This document shows positions 24,004 to 33,099 of a stretch of 64,000 nucleotides of DNA, one piece after another. The stretch is from positions 1 through 64,000 of the forward strand of contig UQMF01000006.1 in NCBI GenBank assembly GCA_900542145.1. The letters are read 5' to 3'. Origin of the DNA: an uncultured Oscillospiraceae bacterium (GTDB lineage Bacteria; Bacillota; Clostridia; Oscillospirales; Ruminococcaceae). A model generated the notes under the pieces. The model saw only the letters and a list, made by a program, of their open reading frames with translations, did no database searches and was not told the DNA's origin. The position numbers and the translations under genes were made by a program. Every line of letters starts with the position of its first letter. Position 1 is the stretch's first letter.

Positions 24004-25137
24004 ATGGGAGAAAAAAAGCGTGCGCGCTGCGGCAGGCTTGCCGGGTGGGTCGGGATAATCTGCAACATACTGCTGAGCGCCGGGAAATTCATTGCCGGAA
24101 ATCTTTCCGGCAGCGTTTCCATCACGGCGGACGCGCTGAACAACTTTTCCGACGCCTCCTCAAGCCTGATAAGCCTTATAGGATTCCAGCTGTCGGAAAA
24201 GCGCCCGGACGCGGAGCACCCATACGGTCACGCGCGGTATGAATACATCTCCGGATTCGTCGTAGCGATACTTATCATCGTCATCGGGATAGAACTGCTC
24301 CGCAGCGGAATCGAGAGGATAATCACCCCACAGCCGGTGGATTTCTCCATCGTAGCCATCGTGGTAATGCTGGTATCCATCGCAGTCAAGTTCGGAATGA
24401 TGATATTTGACCGCAGCATGGGCAGGCGGATCGACTCCAAGACGCTCATCGCAGCGGCGGCGGACAGCCGCAACGACTGCATAGTCACCGCCGCGGTACT
24501 TGCCGCCGGGATACTCTCGCACCGCACCGGCGTTCAGCTGGACGGCGTGATGGCGGTCCTCGTCGCGGGATTTATCCTGTTCAGCGGCGCCGGACTTGTG
24601 CGCGACACCATGGACCCTCTGCTTGGCAACGCCCCCTCCCCGGAAATGGTAGGAAAGATACGGGAGAAGATACTCTCCTACCCCGGAGTTCTCGGCACCC
24701 ACGACCTCATCGTGCACGACTACGGCCACGGCAGAAAATTCGCCACCGTCCACGTTGAGATGGCGGCGGAGAACGACGTTATAAAGAGCCATGAAATCAT
24801 TGACGACATCGAACGGGATTTCCTGCGCGAGGGAATAAACATGCTGGTGCACTTCGACCCGGTTGTAACGGACGGCTCCGCCACCGGAGAGGTCCGCCGG
24901 GAACTTGACCGGATAGTCCGCCTGATAGACAGCCGCCTGTCGATCCACGACCTGCGGCTGATGAACTGCGGCGAACGCACTATTGCATACTTCGATGTAG
25001 TCGCACCAAAGGAGCTTGGCATGAACGAATCCGAACTGAGGGAAGAAATATCCCGGTTCGCGGCGCAGAAATACCCGGACATGCGCTGCGAGATAACCCT
25101 TGACAACAGCTTTGCGGCTATCCCTCCGGAAGAGTAA
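24004..25137 (+). CDS. Cation diffusion facilitator family efflux transporter
   Basis: A 377-residue CDF protein with about six membrane helices and a C-terminal cytoplasmic ferredoxin-like domain (from about residue 210). Helix 2 has ADALNNFSD (Asn-x3-Asp) and helix 5 has ADSRNDCIVT (Asp-x3-Asp). The histidine typical of zinc-type sites is absent, which suggests Mn(II) or Fe(II) rather than Zn(II), by analogy with manganese CDF exporters. The ATG at 24004 follows GAGGGA; a GTG nine bases upstream is possible. It is single, with its own promoter. Confidence 0.9.
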   Translation: MGEKKRARCGRLAGWVGIICNILLSAGKFIAGNLSGSVSITADALNNFSDASSSLISLIGFQLSEKRPDAEHPYGHARYEYISGFVVAILIIVIGIELLRSGIERIITPQPVDFSIVAIVVMLVSIAVKFGMMIFDRSMGRRIDSKTLIAAAADSRNDCIVTAAVLAAGILSHRTGVQLDGVMAVLVAGFILFSGAGLVRDTMDPLLGNAPSPEMVGKIREKILSYPGVLGTHDLIVHDYGHGRKFATVHVEMAAENDVIKSHEIIDDIERDFLREGINMLVHFDPVVTDGSATGEVRRELDRIVRLIDSRLSIHDLRLMNCGERTIAYFDVVAPKELGMNESELREEISRFAAQKYPDMRCEITLDNSFAAIPPEE

Positions 25138-25141
25138 GGGA

Positions 25142-25170
25142 TTGACGTAACCGCCCCGATGTGATACAAT
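25142..25170 (+). promoter_or_regulatory. Promoter of the 246-residue membrane protein gene
   Basis: TTGACG (25142-25147), a 17-base spacer and TACAAT (25165-25170), 31 bases before the start. Confidence 0.78.
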
Positions 25171-25200
25171 ATATCCATAAAAATTGCCAGGAGGGACGGT

Positions 25201-25941
25201 ATGGATTACTTTTTTCATGCAGATACGTCAAAATACCGGCGGCGGCTGAAAGCCATCGTCATAACCACCGCCGTCCCACTGTTCGGAATCTGCGTGTTCT
25301 GCGCCGTGAATATCCTGCTGAACTACAGCGCCGGAGCTTCCCGGGGGATCATCCTGCTGATGGCGGCGGTTATCGCCGGGTGCGTTTTCGTCGGCGCCGC
25401 TGCGATATTCACCGCAGCTTACTTCTGCTACAAACTGGACCGGCGGCATTCCCGGTTCACCTATCTCGACATTCTTCCGGACTGCTTCGTGTTCAGCCTT
25501 TACGCCGGGGAATTCCGGGATTACTCCGAAAAGGTGATACTGCGGAGGCTGTACGTCGTACCCTTCTCCGGAGTGGAGGAAATATCCCGGGACGGCAGGA
25601 ATTCTCCCTTTGCGCTTAACGTCCGCGGAGAAATACGCTGCTACCTCTGCGAAACCGACCGCCTGGGATACCATGTTGACGAGGACGACCACATGCGCTT
25701 TGACAGCCCGGAACTTGACGAGCGCGGATTTGAAAAGCTGGACAGGCTGTGTATCGACGGCTGGTTCGGGCGGACGAAACACCTTGAAAAAGCGCTGAAC
25801 TTCTACCTGGAGCAATACCGGAACATTCCGGAGAAGAAGCCTTTCAACATCGCCGAACACATAACCAGGAAGCAGAAGAAGCGCCCCACGACCTCAAATC
25901 CCCTGCTGGAAGCGCCAAGCTACGACAGAAACTGGAAGTAG
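25201..25941 (+). CDS. Hypothetical protein with two membrane helices
   Basis: A 246-residue protein. Two hydrophobic helices (about residues 18-40 and 50-72) are followed by a ~170-residue soluble part rich in charged and aromatic residues, probably cytoplasmic. The soluble part loosely recalls membrane proteins with a PH-like or YcxB-like C-terminal domain (ILPDCFVFSLY...VIPFSGVEEI style), but no family is assigned. A strong CAGGAGGG ribosome binding site and its own promoter support it. Transcribed alone, between the cation exporter and pyrG. Confidence 0.8.
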   Translation: MDYFFHADTSKYRRRLKAIVITTAVPLFGICVFCAVNILLNYSAGASRGIILLMAAVIAGCVFVGAAAIFTAAYFCYKLDRRHSRFTYLDILPDCFVFSLYAGEFRDYSEKVILRRLYVVPFSGVEEISRDGRNSPFALNVRGEIRCYLCETDRLGYHVDEDDHMRFDSPELDERGFEKLDRLCIDGWFGRTKHLEKALNFYLEQYRNIPEKKPFNIAEHITRKQKKRPTTSNPLLEAPSYDRNWK

Positions 25942-26008
25942 TTCCGCCAATGTGGGGTATTGCCCTAAAAATATGACAGCATTATTGCGAATTTAGTAGA
26001 AATACCAC

Positions 26009-26037
26009 TTGAAAAAAATGCGGCAGGGTGGTATAAT
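26009..26037 (+). promoter_or_regulatory. Promoter of pyrG
   Basis: TTGAAA (26009-26014), a 17-base spacer and TATAAT (26032-26037), with a leader of about 65 bases. No GGGC-type start for reiterative CTP-sensing transcription is apparent. Confidence 0.8.
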
Positions 26038-26107
26038 AAACTGTAGATATGTTTTCAGAAAAGGAACGGAGAATTATCCGGATCAGAATTGAAGGGAAGG
26101 TCACAAA

Positions 26108-27718
26108 ATGGCTGCAAAGTATATTTTCGTCACCGGCGGCGTCGTTTCCGGTCTTGGCAAGGGAATCACCGCTGCGTCACTCGGACGTCTGCTTAAAATG
26201 AGAGGGTACAAGGTAACTATCCAGAAGTTCGACCCTTATATAAACGTTGACCCGGGCACAATGAGCCCCTACCAGCACGGCGAGGTATTCGTCACCGACG
26301 ACGGTGCCGAAACCGACCTCGACCTCGGACACTACGAGCGCTTCATCGACGAGAATCTGTCCGTGAACAGCAACGTCACAACCGGTAAGATCTACTGGAC
26401 CGTCCTCAACAAGGAGCGCCGCGGCGACTATCTCGGCGGCACCGTTCAGGTTATTCCCCACGTCACCAACGAGATCAAGGACCGTATCTACCGCGTTGCG
26501 AACAGCGGCGCCGAGGCTGCTGACGTAGTTATCACCGAGATCGGCGGCACTGTCGGCGATATCGAGTCCACCCCGTTCCTTGAGGCTATCCGTCAGGTAA
26601 GCAACGACGTGGGCCGCGAGAATGTAATGTATATCCATGTTACACTGCTCCCGTTCATCTCCGGCAGCAACGAGCTGAAAACAAAGCCCACGCAGCACAG
26701 CGTAAAGGAGCTTCTCTCCATCGGCATCCAGCCGAACGTACTGGTGCTCCGCAGCGACTGCGAGATCCCACAGGACATGATGGAGAAGGTGGCAAGCTTC
26801 TGCAACGTCCGCAAGGAGGACGTTATCCCGAATCTTACCGCTTCCTCACTGTACGCGGTTCCGCTTATGCTGGAGGAAGCCGGTCTGGCGCACTCCGCAT
26901 GCCACCACCTCGGACTTGAGGACAGGGAGCCTGACCTCACCGAGTGGAAGAACATGGTTCACATGCAGGAGAATGCGAAGAAGCCGCTGACCATCGGTCT
27001 TGTCGGCAAGTATGTCGCACTCCCTGACGCATATATCTCCGTTATGGAATCCATCAGACATGCCGGCGCTGCAAACGGCGCTGACGTGCATATCGAGCTT
27101 ATCAACTCCGAGGAAGTCACCCCGGAAACCTCCGAGGCGATCCTCGGCAAGGTTGACGGTATCGTTGTTCCCGGCGGCTTTGGCGACAGAGGTATCGAGG
27201 GCAAGATCGAAGCTGTCCGCTACGCAAGAGAGAACAAGAAGCCGTATCTGGGTCTGTGCCTGGGCATGCAGATGGCTGTTATTGAGTTCGCGCGCCATGT
27301 AGCGGGTCTTGAGGGTGCGAATTCAGCTGAATTCGGCGAGCACAAGTACGACGTTATCGACATCATGCCCGACCAGAAGGGCGTTGACATGGGCGGCACA
27401 ATGCGTCTTGGACTGTATCCCTGCAAGCTTGATGAAACATCCATCTCCCGTGAGCTTTACGGCGAGGGACTCATCTACGAGCGCCACCGCCACCGTTACG
27501 AGTTCAACAACACCTACCGCGAACAGATGGCATCAAAGGGGCTGAAGTTCGCAGGGCTCTCCCCGGACGGAAAGCTCGTTGAGATCGTTGAGCTTCCGAA
27601 GGACGTACACCCGTGGTTCGTGGCTGTACAGTTCCACCCCGAGTTCAAGAGCAGACCCAACAGACCCCACCCGCTGTTCAACGGATTCATCAAGGCTTCC
27701 CTCGACCTCAAGAAATAA
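26108..27718 (+). CDS. pyrG: CTP synthase
   Basis: A 536-residue glutamine-hydrolysing CTP synthase, full length. The N-terminal synthetase domain has KYIFVTGGVVSGLGKGITAASLG and the EIGGTVGDIES motif. The C-terminal class I glutamine amidotransferase has the nucleophile elbow LGLCLGMQM and the catalytic pair HPEF. It makes CTP from UTP, ATP and glutamine. The ATG follows GAAGGGAAGG. Single gene with its own promoter. Confidence 0.98.
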   Translation: MAAKYIFVTGGVVSGLGKGITAASLGRLLKMRGYKVTIQKFDPYINVDPGTMSPYQHGEVFVTDDGAETDLDLGHYERFIDENLSVNSNVTTGKIYWTVLNKERRGDYLGGTVQVIPHVTNEIKDRIYRVANSGAEAADVVITEIGGTVGDIESTPFLEAIRQVSNDVGRENVMYIHVTLLPFISGSNELKTKPTQHSVKELLSIGIQPNVLVLRSDCEIPQDMMEKVASFCNVRKEDVIPNLTASSLYAVPLMLEEAGLAHSACHHLGLEDREPDLTEWKNMVHMQENAKKPLTIGLVGKYVALPDAYISVMESIRHAGAANGADVHIELINSEEVTPETSEAILGKVDGIVVPGGFGDRGIEGKIEAVRYARENKKPYLGLCLGMQMAVIEFARHVAGLEGANSAEFGEHKYDVIDIMPDQKGVDMGGTMRLGLYPCKLDETSISRELYGEGLIYERHRHRYEFNNTYREQMASKGLKFAGLSPDGKLVEIVELPKDVHPWFVAVQFHPEFKSRPNRPHPLFNGFIKASLDLKK

Positions 27719-27776
27719 TCGGCGATAAAGTCGGAAACTCCACCGTTGGAATCGCATTATATTCATTGATAATTCA

Positions 27777-27806
27777 ATGCCGCCTGCGTCATAACAGGCG
27801 GCATTT
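27777..27806 (+). terminator. Probable weak terminator after pyrG
   Basis: ATGCCGCCTG (27777-27786) pairs with CAGGCGGCAT (27795-27804), followed by only three T. It lies about 60 bases past the stop. Confidence 0.6.
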
Positions 27807-27852
27807 GTACTTATTATGTAAAATCCACGTTAAGTGGTGAAAGGAACCTGAA

Positions 27853-30072
27853 ATGGGCGGTAAATTTTACGACAACCGTGAGCTTTCATGGCTCAAATTC
27901 AACGCAAGAGTTCTGGAGGAAGCATTCGACGAGGATACTCCTCTGTTTGAAAGGCTCCGCTTCGTGCAGATATTCTGTTCCAACCTTGACGAATTCTTCA
28001 TGATAAGAGTAGGCAGCCTGCACGACAAAATGCTTTTCGACAGCAAGGACACCGAAAACAAGACCAATATGACCGCCCGGGAACAGCTCGTTGAAATCGC
28101 AAAGCAGGTCAAGAAGCTGCTTCCACTCAAGGACAAGGCATATTCCGAAATCATGGCAGGGCTGAAGGAATACGGAATCGAGCACATCGATCCCACCGCC
28201 CTTTCACCGGAAGAGGACGCATTCTACCGCGCATTCTTCGCCCGGGAAATACAGCCGCTGCTGTTCACCGGAATGGTGGATAAAAAGCACCCCGTGCCTT
28301 TCCTCAAGAACGGCGAGATCTACGTCGGCGTAACTATCCGAAAGAAGGACGACGCGGGAAAGACCACCTTTGGGATCCTGCCCGCTTCCGAAAACTTCCC
28401 AAGGCTGGTATGGCTGCCGGGCACCGGGAAATTTCTTCTGACCGAGGAACTTATCAGCCGTTATGCAGAGATGGTGTTCAAGAATTTCGAGATTGTGTCC
28501 CGGTGTATTTTCAGGGTAACAAGGAATGCGGACATCGCAATGGACGAGGGACTGTACGACCACGATGTGGATTTCCGCGACATCATGAGCGAGCTTGTCA
28601 AGAAGCGCAAGAAGCTCCAGCCTGTCCGCCTGGAGTTCCAGGGCGAACCGGACGAATCCATCATAGCGCTTATCGCCAAGACCCTCAAGGTCAAGGACAA
28701 TTTCGTGTTCACCCAGACCGCGCCGCTGACCATGAGTTTTCTCTCCTCCGTGGAGCGCCGTCTGGAAAAGCAGGGCGAGCTGTTCTTCACACCACTCACT
28801 CCGCAGAAATCCCCGGATATCGACCCGAAACGCTCTATGATCGAGCAGATAAAGCAGCATGACGTAATGCTGAACTACCCCTACGAGAACATCAGCCAGT
28901 TCATTCGCCTGCTGGACGAAGCGGCGGATAATCCCGACGTTGTGTCGATAAAAATCACGCTGTACCGCGTGGCAAGGGACAGCAAAATCATCAGCGCCCT
29001 CACACGCGCCGCCGAGAATGGCAAGGACGTACTTGCGCTGGTGGAACTCCGCGCCCGGTTCGACGAGGAGAACAACATCGGCTGGTCCAAGCGCCTTGAG
29101 GAAGCCGGAGTTACGGTAATCTACGGTCTGGAGGAACTCAAGGTACACTCCAAACTGCTGCTGATAACTCTCCGGGACGGAAGCGACGTAAGCTACATCA
29201 CCCAGGTGGGCACCGGAAACTACAACGAGCGCACCTCCAAACTGTACACCGACATCACGCTCATGACCGCGGACAGGGATTTCGGCTCCGACGCCTCGGT
29301 GGTGTTCAACGCCCTGGCTGTCGGAAACACGGTCGAGAGCACGAACAAGCTCCTTGTCGCACCCAAGGGACTGAAGAGCCGTATCGTGGAGCTTATCGAC
29401 AACGAGATAACCTACAAAAACGACGGCTACATCGGCATAAAGATGAACTCACTCACCGACAAGGATATCATCGAAAAGCTCGCCGAAGCAAGCCGCGCCG
29501 GCGTGAAGATAGAGCTGGTCGTCCGGGGAATATGCTGCCTTATCGCCGGAGTTGAAGGCGACACAGAGAATATCCGCGTGATATCCATTGTAGGGAGATT
29601 CCTGGAACACAGCCGTATCTACATTTTCGGCAAGGATTCGCGCCGCCGGGTATACATCTCCAGCGCGGATTTCATGACCCGAAACACCGAGCGCCGCGTC
29701 GAGGTCGCAGCGCCGCTGCTGGACCGCAGGCTTGCGGACCGCGCCGTGGACATATTCAACACCTGCCTGCGTGATAATGTAAAGGCGCGCGAGCAGGACA
29801 GCGAGGGTAACTACCACCGTGTTGAGCGCAAACCCGGAGAGGCTCCGCTGAATTCTCAGATATTCTTCTATGAGCAGGCGTACAGTGCGGCTGAGGAAGC
29901 CGCAAAGAACGAGGAGGAATCCCTCCGCAGACGCCGCGCAGAGGAATCCGCCGCACGCAGGGAGGCAGAGCTTGCACTCGCTCCGAATTACGTCCACCCT
30001 ATCGCTCCGGCGAAATCCGCGGAAGAGCCGCGAATCACCCACCGCGTGAAGATACGCAGGGTAAAGAGATGA
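27853..30072 (+). CDS. ppk: Polyphosphate kinase 1
   Basis: A 739-residue PPK1. N-terminal helical domain (about 1-105) beginning NRELSWLKFNARVLEEA, a head domain, and two phospholipase-D-like catalytic domains with VHSKLLLI containing the autophosphorylated His and, later, HSRIYIFG. The enzyme reversibly makes polyphosphate from ATP. The C-terminus carries an extra Arg/Glu/Ala-rich tail of about 60 residues (EEAAKNEEESLRRRRAEE) beyond the usual end, likely a charged helix. GAAAGGAA precedes the ATG. Confidence 0.96.
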   Translation: MGGKFYDNRELSWLKFNARVLEEAFDEDTPLFERLRFVQIFCSNLDEFFMIRVGSLHDKMLFDSKDTENKTNMTAREQLVEIAKQVKKLLPLKDKAYSEIMAGLKEYGIEHIDPTALSPEEDAFYRAFFAREIQPLLFTGMVDKKHPVPFLKNGEIYVGVTIRKKDDAGKTTFGILPASENFPRLVWLPGTGKFLLTEELISRYAEMVFKNFEIVSRCIFRVTRNADIAMDEGLYDHDVDFRDIMSELVKKRKKLQPVRLEFQGEPDESIIALIAKTLKVKDNFVFTQTAPLTMSFLSSVERRLEKQGELFFTPLTPQKSPDIDPKRSMIEQIKQHDVMLNYPYENISQFIRLLDEAADNPDVVSIKITLYRVARDSKIISALTRAAENGKDVLALVELRARFDEENNIGWSKRLEEAGVTVIYGLEELKVHSKLLLITLRDGSDVSYITQVGTGNYNERTSKLYTDITLMTADRDFGSDASVVFNALAVGNTVESTNKLLVAPKGLKSRIVELIDNEITYKNDGYIGIKMNSLTDKDIIEKLAEASRAGVKIELVVRGICCLIAGVEGDTENIRVISIVGRFLEHSRIYIFGKDSRRRVYISSADFMTRNTERRVEVAAPLLDRRLADRAVDIFNTCLRDNVKAREQDSEGNYHRVERKPGEAPLNSQIFFYEQAYSAAEEAAKNEEESLRRRRAEESAARREAELALAPNYVHPIAPAKSAEEPRITHRVKIRRVKR

Positions 30073-30083
30073 GCACAAAAAAC

Positions 30084-30110
30084 GGGACTGCTTTTGCAGT
30101 CCCATTTTTT
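30084..30110 (+). terminator. Intrinsic terminator of ppk
   Basis: GGGACTGC (30084-30091) pairs with GCAGTCCC (30096-30103) across a TTTT loop, followed by six T. Confidence 0.9.
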
Positions 30111-30120
30111 ATGCAGGCAA

Positions 30121-30149
30121 AACAAAACGCCGCTGGATACAGCGGCGTT
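30121..30149 (-). terminator. Intrinsic terminator of yajC
   Basis: AACGCCGCTG (30126-30135) pairs with CAGCGGCGTT (30140-30149). On the minus strand the stem is followed by a T-rich TTTTGTTTT. It lies 9 bases past the yajC stop. Confidence 0.88.
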
Positions 30150-30157
30150 TACGATTA

Positions 30158-30559
30158 TTACTTGATCTCAGCAGGCTTGTCGCCCTTGCCCTTCTTTTTC
30201 TTGGGGGCTGCGGTTTCAGCCGGAGCTTCGTGAACGGTGTTGTTCTTTGCGATAGCGGACTTCAGCACACGGATCTTGGTGCGGTCGCTGCCGGTTTCGA
30301 TCAGAACGGTGTCCTCCTTGACGGAAAGGACTCTGCCGATGATTCCGCCGTTGGTGATAACCTCGTCAGCCACCTGGATATTGTTCAGCATGTTCTGCAT
30401 TTCCTTGGTGCGCTTCTTCTCCGGACGGATTATGAAGAAGTAGAAGAATACCACGATCAGCGCAAGCGGAATCAGCATGGTCAGCATGCTTGCCGCGCCA
30501 CCAGCACCGGTGGTCGTCGTGGTAGTATTTGCAGAAGATATCATTGCAAGTGTTGTCAT
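30158..30559 (-). CDS. yajC: Preprotein translocase subunit YajC
   Basis: A 133-residue protein with a single membrane helix (about residues 24-45, MLTMLIPLALIVVFFYFFIIRP) after a Thr/Ala-rich start, then the cytoplasmic YajC domain with KKRTKEMQNMLNNIQVADEVITNGGIIGRV and a Lys-rich tail. YajC associates with SecDF in the Sec translocon; secDF is not beside it here. GGAGG precedes the ATG. Single gene with promoter at 30616-30644 and its own terminator. Confidence 0.94.
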   Translation of the reverse strand: MTTLAMISSANTTTTTTGAGGAASMLTMLIPLALIVVFFYFFIIRPEKKRTKEMQNMLNNIQVADEVITNGGIIGRVLSVKEDTVLIETGSDRTKIRVLKSAIAKNNTVHEAPAETAAPKKKKGKGDKPAEIK

Positions 30560-30615
30560 TAGTTGTCCTCCATTATTTACCTGCCCTTGCCGGGCATTAT
30601 TTACTGTACCTTTCT

Positions 30616-30644
30616 ATTATAGCCTAAACAACGCCATAAATCAA
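30616..30644 (-). promoter_or_regulatory. Promoter of yajC
   Basis: On the minus strand: TTGATT (30639-30644), a 17-base spacer and TATAAT (30616-30621). Confidence 0.82.
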
Positions 30645-30668
30645 GTAGATGTGCGAAATTTTCACCGA

Positions 30669-31853
30669 TTATTCAGAATATATTGCCATGCCGGCGTCGG
30701 TAAATGCCCTGCGCACCTCTGCCAGCGCATTCCCGGAGAATCCGGAGGAGGGCAGGCACACTGCGATACTCTGCCCTGAATACATCGCCGACAGCCTGCC
30801 GATGAACGCCCTAGCCTCGGTATAGCCCGGCTTCTCTCCGGGGGTGTAATCCACCAGCAGGGTGACGGATTTCAGCTTCGTCTTGTCTGCGGTTATTTCC
30901 GCAGTGGTGAGCGCCTTGCTGTCCGCCAGGAGTTCCTCGTCAGTGACTTCCACCAGCACCTCCGCATTGGAGCCAGCCGCCGTGGTGCAGGAGGTCACTA
31001 CCTTCCACAGAGCCTCCAGGCGTGCGCTGTTGTCGGAAATCGGGAGATTGCTCAGGAAGTTGGAGTAATCCTGATTGTTGAATGCCGGGAATCTGGTGTT
31101 CGCAAGAGCCACGCTGGAGAATCCTGCCTGGGATATCTCGGCAGTTACAGCCGCGAGGAACTTCGAAGTGCCCTCGTTAAACGGATCAAGCCAGGATTTT
31201 CCGCCCCGGTCAACATAGAAGTCATGCCAGATACCTCCGTCCGCTATCATGTAGCAGATGTTCTCTCCGCCGTAGGTCTGGGTGGTGCGGTCAAGCAGCG
31301 TGTTGATACGCGCCCGGGGAGTGAATCCTGCGGAGGTGATTATTGAAGCTATCTGCTTTGCTGTGAGGGTTCCTGTCACCTGGTCCCCGGGAATGTCCTT
31401 GATAGAGGTCTTGTACAGGAAATTACCGCTCTCGTCCTTTAATGTGACGGTCACGTCGGTATATCCGCCGCTCTTGGCTGCGGCAAGCGCGCTGTTGAGA
31501 GCGTCGGAGCTGAGTACCGCTCCCTCCGGAAGTATGAACGCATTAACGGTAGTATCTTCCGGCTTGGTTTCTTCGGTCGCCTCGGAGGAATCCGTGCTGA
31601 CCTGCGACGTTTCTGCGGAAGCGCCGGAGGTTTCAGCGGAAACCGGCGGAGTCCATGCGGAGCTTGGCTCTGAGGTGTTCCCCTTTCCGTTGAGGTACTC
31701 CATCAGCGGCCTGCCGATACCATATCCCACGACCAGAAGCGCAGCGACGATCACCACCATCAGTATCACAGTCAGTACCTTCCTGCTGGTGCTCTTCTTG
31801 CGCTGATAAAGGCTGTATTTGCGGTGTTTTATCTTTATTTTCTTTTTCTTCAT
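30669..31853 (-). CDS. Membrane-anchored putative glycosidase-like protein (DUF4015-like)
   Basis: A 394-residue protein: a very basic N-terminus (KKKKIKIKHRKYSLYQRKK), one membrane helix (about residues 25-48), a Ser/Thr/Glu linker to about 100, and an extracytoplasmic domain. The order VTVTLKDESGNFLY, a middle AAVTAEISQAGFSSVALANTRFP, and a C-terminal IAVCLPSSGF resembles the TIM-barrel putative glycosyl hydrolases of the DUF4015 type; the acidic residues usually seen near xDYVRFP are replaced by ANTRFP, so activity is doubtful. Last gene of the rpe-rnfDEA cluster, 17 bases after rnfA, with an AAGGGAG site. Confidence 0.65.
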   Translation of the reverse strand: MKKKKIKIKHRKYSLYQRKKSTSRKVLTVILMVVIVAALLVVGYGIGRPLMEYLNGKGNTSEPSSAWTPPVSAETSGASAETSQVSTDSSEATEETKPEDTTVNAFILPEGAVLSSDALNSALAAAKSGGYTDVTVTLKDESGNFLYKTSIKDIPGDQVTGTLTAKQIASIITSAGFTPRARINTLLDRTTQTYGGENICYMIADGGIWHDFYVDRGGKSWLDPFNEGTSKFLAAVTAEISQAGFSSVALANTRFPAFNNQDYSNFLSNLPISDNSARLEALWKVVTSCTTAAGSNAEVLVEVTDEELLADSKALTTAEITADKTKLKSVTLLVDYTPGEKPGYTEARAFIGRLSAMYSGQSIAVCLPSSGFSGNALAEVRRAFTDAGMAIYSE

Positions 31854-31870
31854 GAGCCTCTCCCTTGTAA

Positions 31871-32467
31871 TCAGAAATCCGCTGTGTATCCCGCCAGCGC
31901 ATAGAATGCCAGGGAAACCACGCCGATATAGATGAGCATTATGGGGTATCCGCGGAACACCTTGGGAATCTTTTCGCTGTCCAGTTTATCCCGGGCGACG
32001 TTCATCAGGAAGCACGCCAGGAAGAAACCTATGCCGGTGCCGAATCCGTAGCCGATATAGGACGGCAGGTCGCTGCCGTAGTTGGAATTCAGGAACAGCG
32101 CTCCGATAACGGTACAGTTGAATATAGCCAGGTGGACATACTTACGCATGCGCCGGAACATCTTCGGGAAAACTCTCCAGAAGAACAGCAGCGCCAGCAC
32201 ATACAGTACGCCGATTATTGCGGAATAGATCAGCGGCATGAAAAGCCAGCCGAACTGTGTGGGCAGAAGAACGCTGTCCAGGAAGTAGGTGATCATGCTG
32301 GCGATAGTGGTCATTGCGGTAATTCCCAGGGTGAATCCGATGACAGTCCCGTTCTTGCGGGAGGCGTATATCGCCACATTGCTTCCGAAAGCGCGGTCGA
32401 ATATCGCATTCTGCACGAACACCGAAACCATGGCTACGGAAACGATCCTTGCGAGTACTTCCATCAC
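31871..32467 (-). CDS. RnfA-like membrane subunit with an altered cluster ligand
   Basis: A 198-residue protein with six hydrophobic helices aligning end to end with RnfA/RsxA (MVSVFVQNAIFDRAFG, LAIFNCTVIGALFLN, VFRGYPIMLIYIGVVSLAF). In active Rnf, RnfA gives two of the four cysteines around an intramembrane [2Fe-2S] centre. Here the second (Cys118 in FNCTVIG) is kept but the first, in the GLCP-type motif, is Asn30 (AFGSN). It overlaps rnfE by four bases (ATGA). Its role is therefore uncertain; it may be a non-redox derivative of RnfA. Confidence 0.85.
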   Translation of the reverse strand: MMEVLARIVSVAMVSVFVQNAIFDRAFGSNVAIYASRKNGTVIGFTLGITAMTTIASMITYFLDSVLLPTQFGWLFMPLIYSAIIGVLYVLALLFFWRVFPKMFRRMRKYVHLAIFNCTVIGALFLNSNYGSDLPSYIGYGFGTGIGFFLACFLMNVARDKLDSEKIPKVFRGYPIMLIYIGVVSLAFYALAGYTADF

Positions 32468-33099
32468 TCCGCCCCCTTCCGTATTATGTCAGCTCTCTCG
32501 CTGCGACGGCGGCGGTGATTGGTGATCGCACGGCATACCGCCGCGAAAATACCTACCAGGAAGAAACCGAAGAAAGTCGTTTTCGCCGCCGGCATGGGCG
32601 CGTCGCACACGCGCATTCCGAACAGCTGACCGAACGCCAGGAATTCCCGGACTATCCCGACGGCAAATGCAGCCAGTGAATAGCCCACCACATACATTAA
32701 CGCGTCCAGCGCCATCTCGTTGTAGGGCATGAGGTAGAACCTGCTTTCGGTCTTGGCAAGCAGCAGTGAATTCACCACAAGTATCTCGACATAGATGGAC
32801 ACCTGCGGCGCGGTTTCAGGGAACCACGCGTTCAGCAGCATTGCCGTGGGGATATACATGACCGCCGCAACGCCGACATAGGCGAGAATGCGAACGGTAT
32901 AGACTATCTTCCGGGGAATGAACCTGCATATCAGTATGGAAGTATAGGATATCAGGAAGAAGCTCAGCGTAAGGATAAGAGCGCGCTCGAACGTTGTCGC
33001 CGCCACGATTATCGGGGCGGTCACAAGTCCGCTCATCAGCACGATATTCTGCCGGAACAGCCCGTCAGTGCTGAGCTTCGGGAGCTTTCGTTCACTCAT
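32464..33099 (-). CDS. RnfE-like membrane subunit lacking both cluster cysteines
   Basis: A 211-residue protein with about six helices matching RnfE/RsxE in length and helix pattern (GLFRQNIVLMSGLVTAP at the first motif, VEILVVNSLLLAKTES at the second, then REFLAFGQLFG). The LGLCP cysteine is Ala28 (LVTAP) and the TNC cysteine is Ser111 (VNS). With RnfA having lost one more, only one of four [2Fe-2S] ligands remains. It overlaps rnfD by eight bases and rnfA by four. A polar, basic C-terminal tail ends the protein. Confidence 0.82.
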   Translation of the reverse strand: MSERKLPKLSTDGLFRQNIVLMSGLVTAPIIVAATTFERALILTLSFFLISYTSILICRFIPRKIVYTVRILAYVGVAAVMYIPTAMLLNAWFPETAPQVSIYVEILVVNSLLLAKTESRFYLMPYNEMALDALMYVVGYSLAAFAVGIVREFLAFGQLFGMRVCDAPMPAAKTTFFGFFLVGIFAAVCRAITNHRRRRSERADIIRKGAE

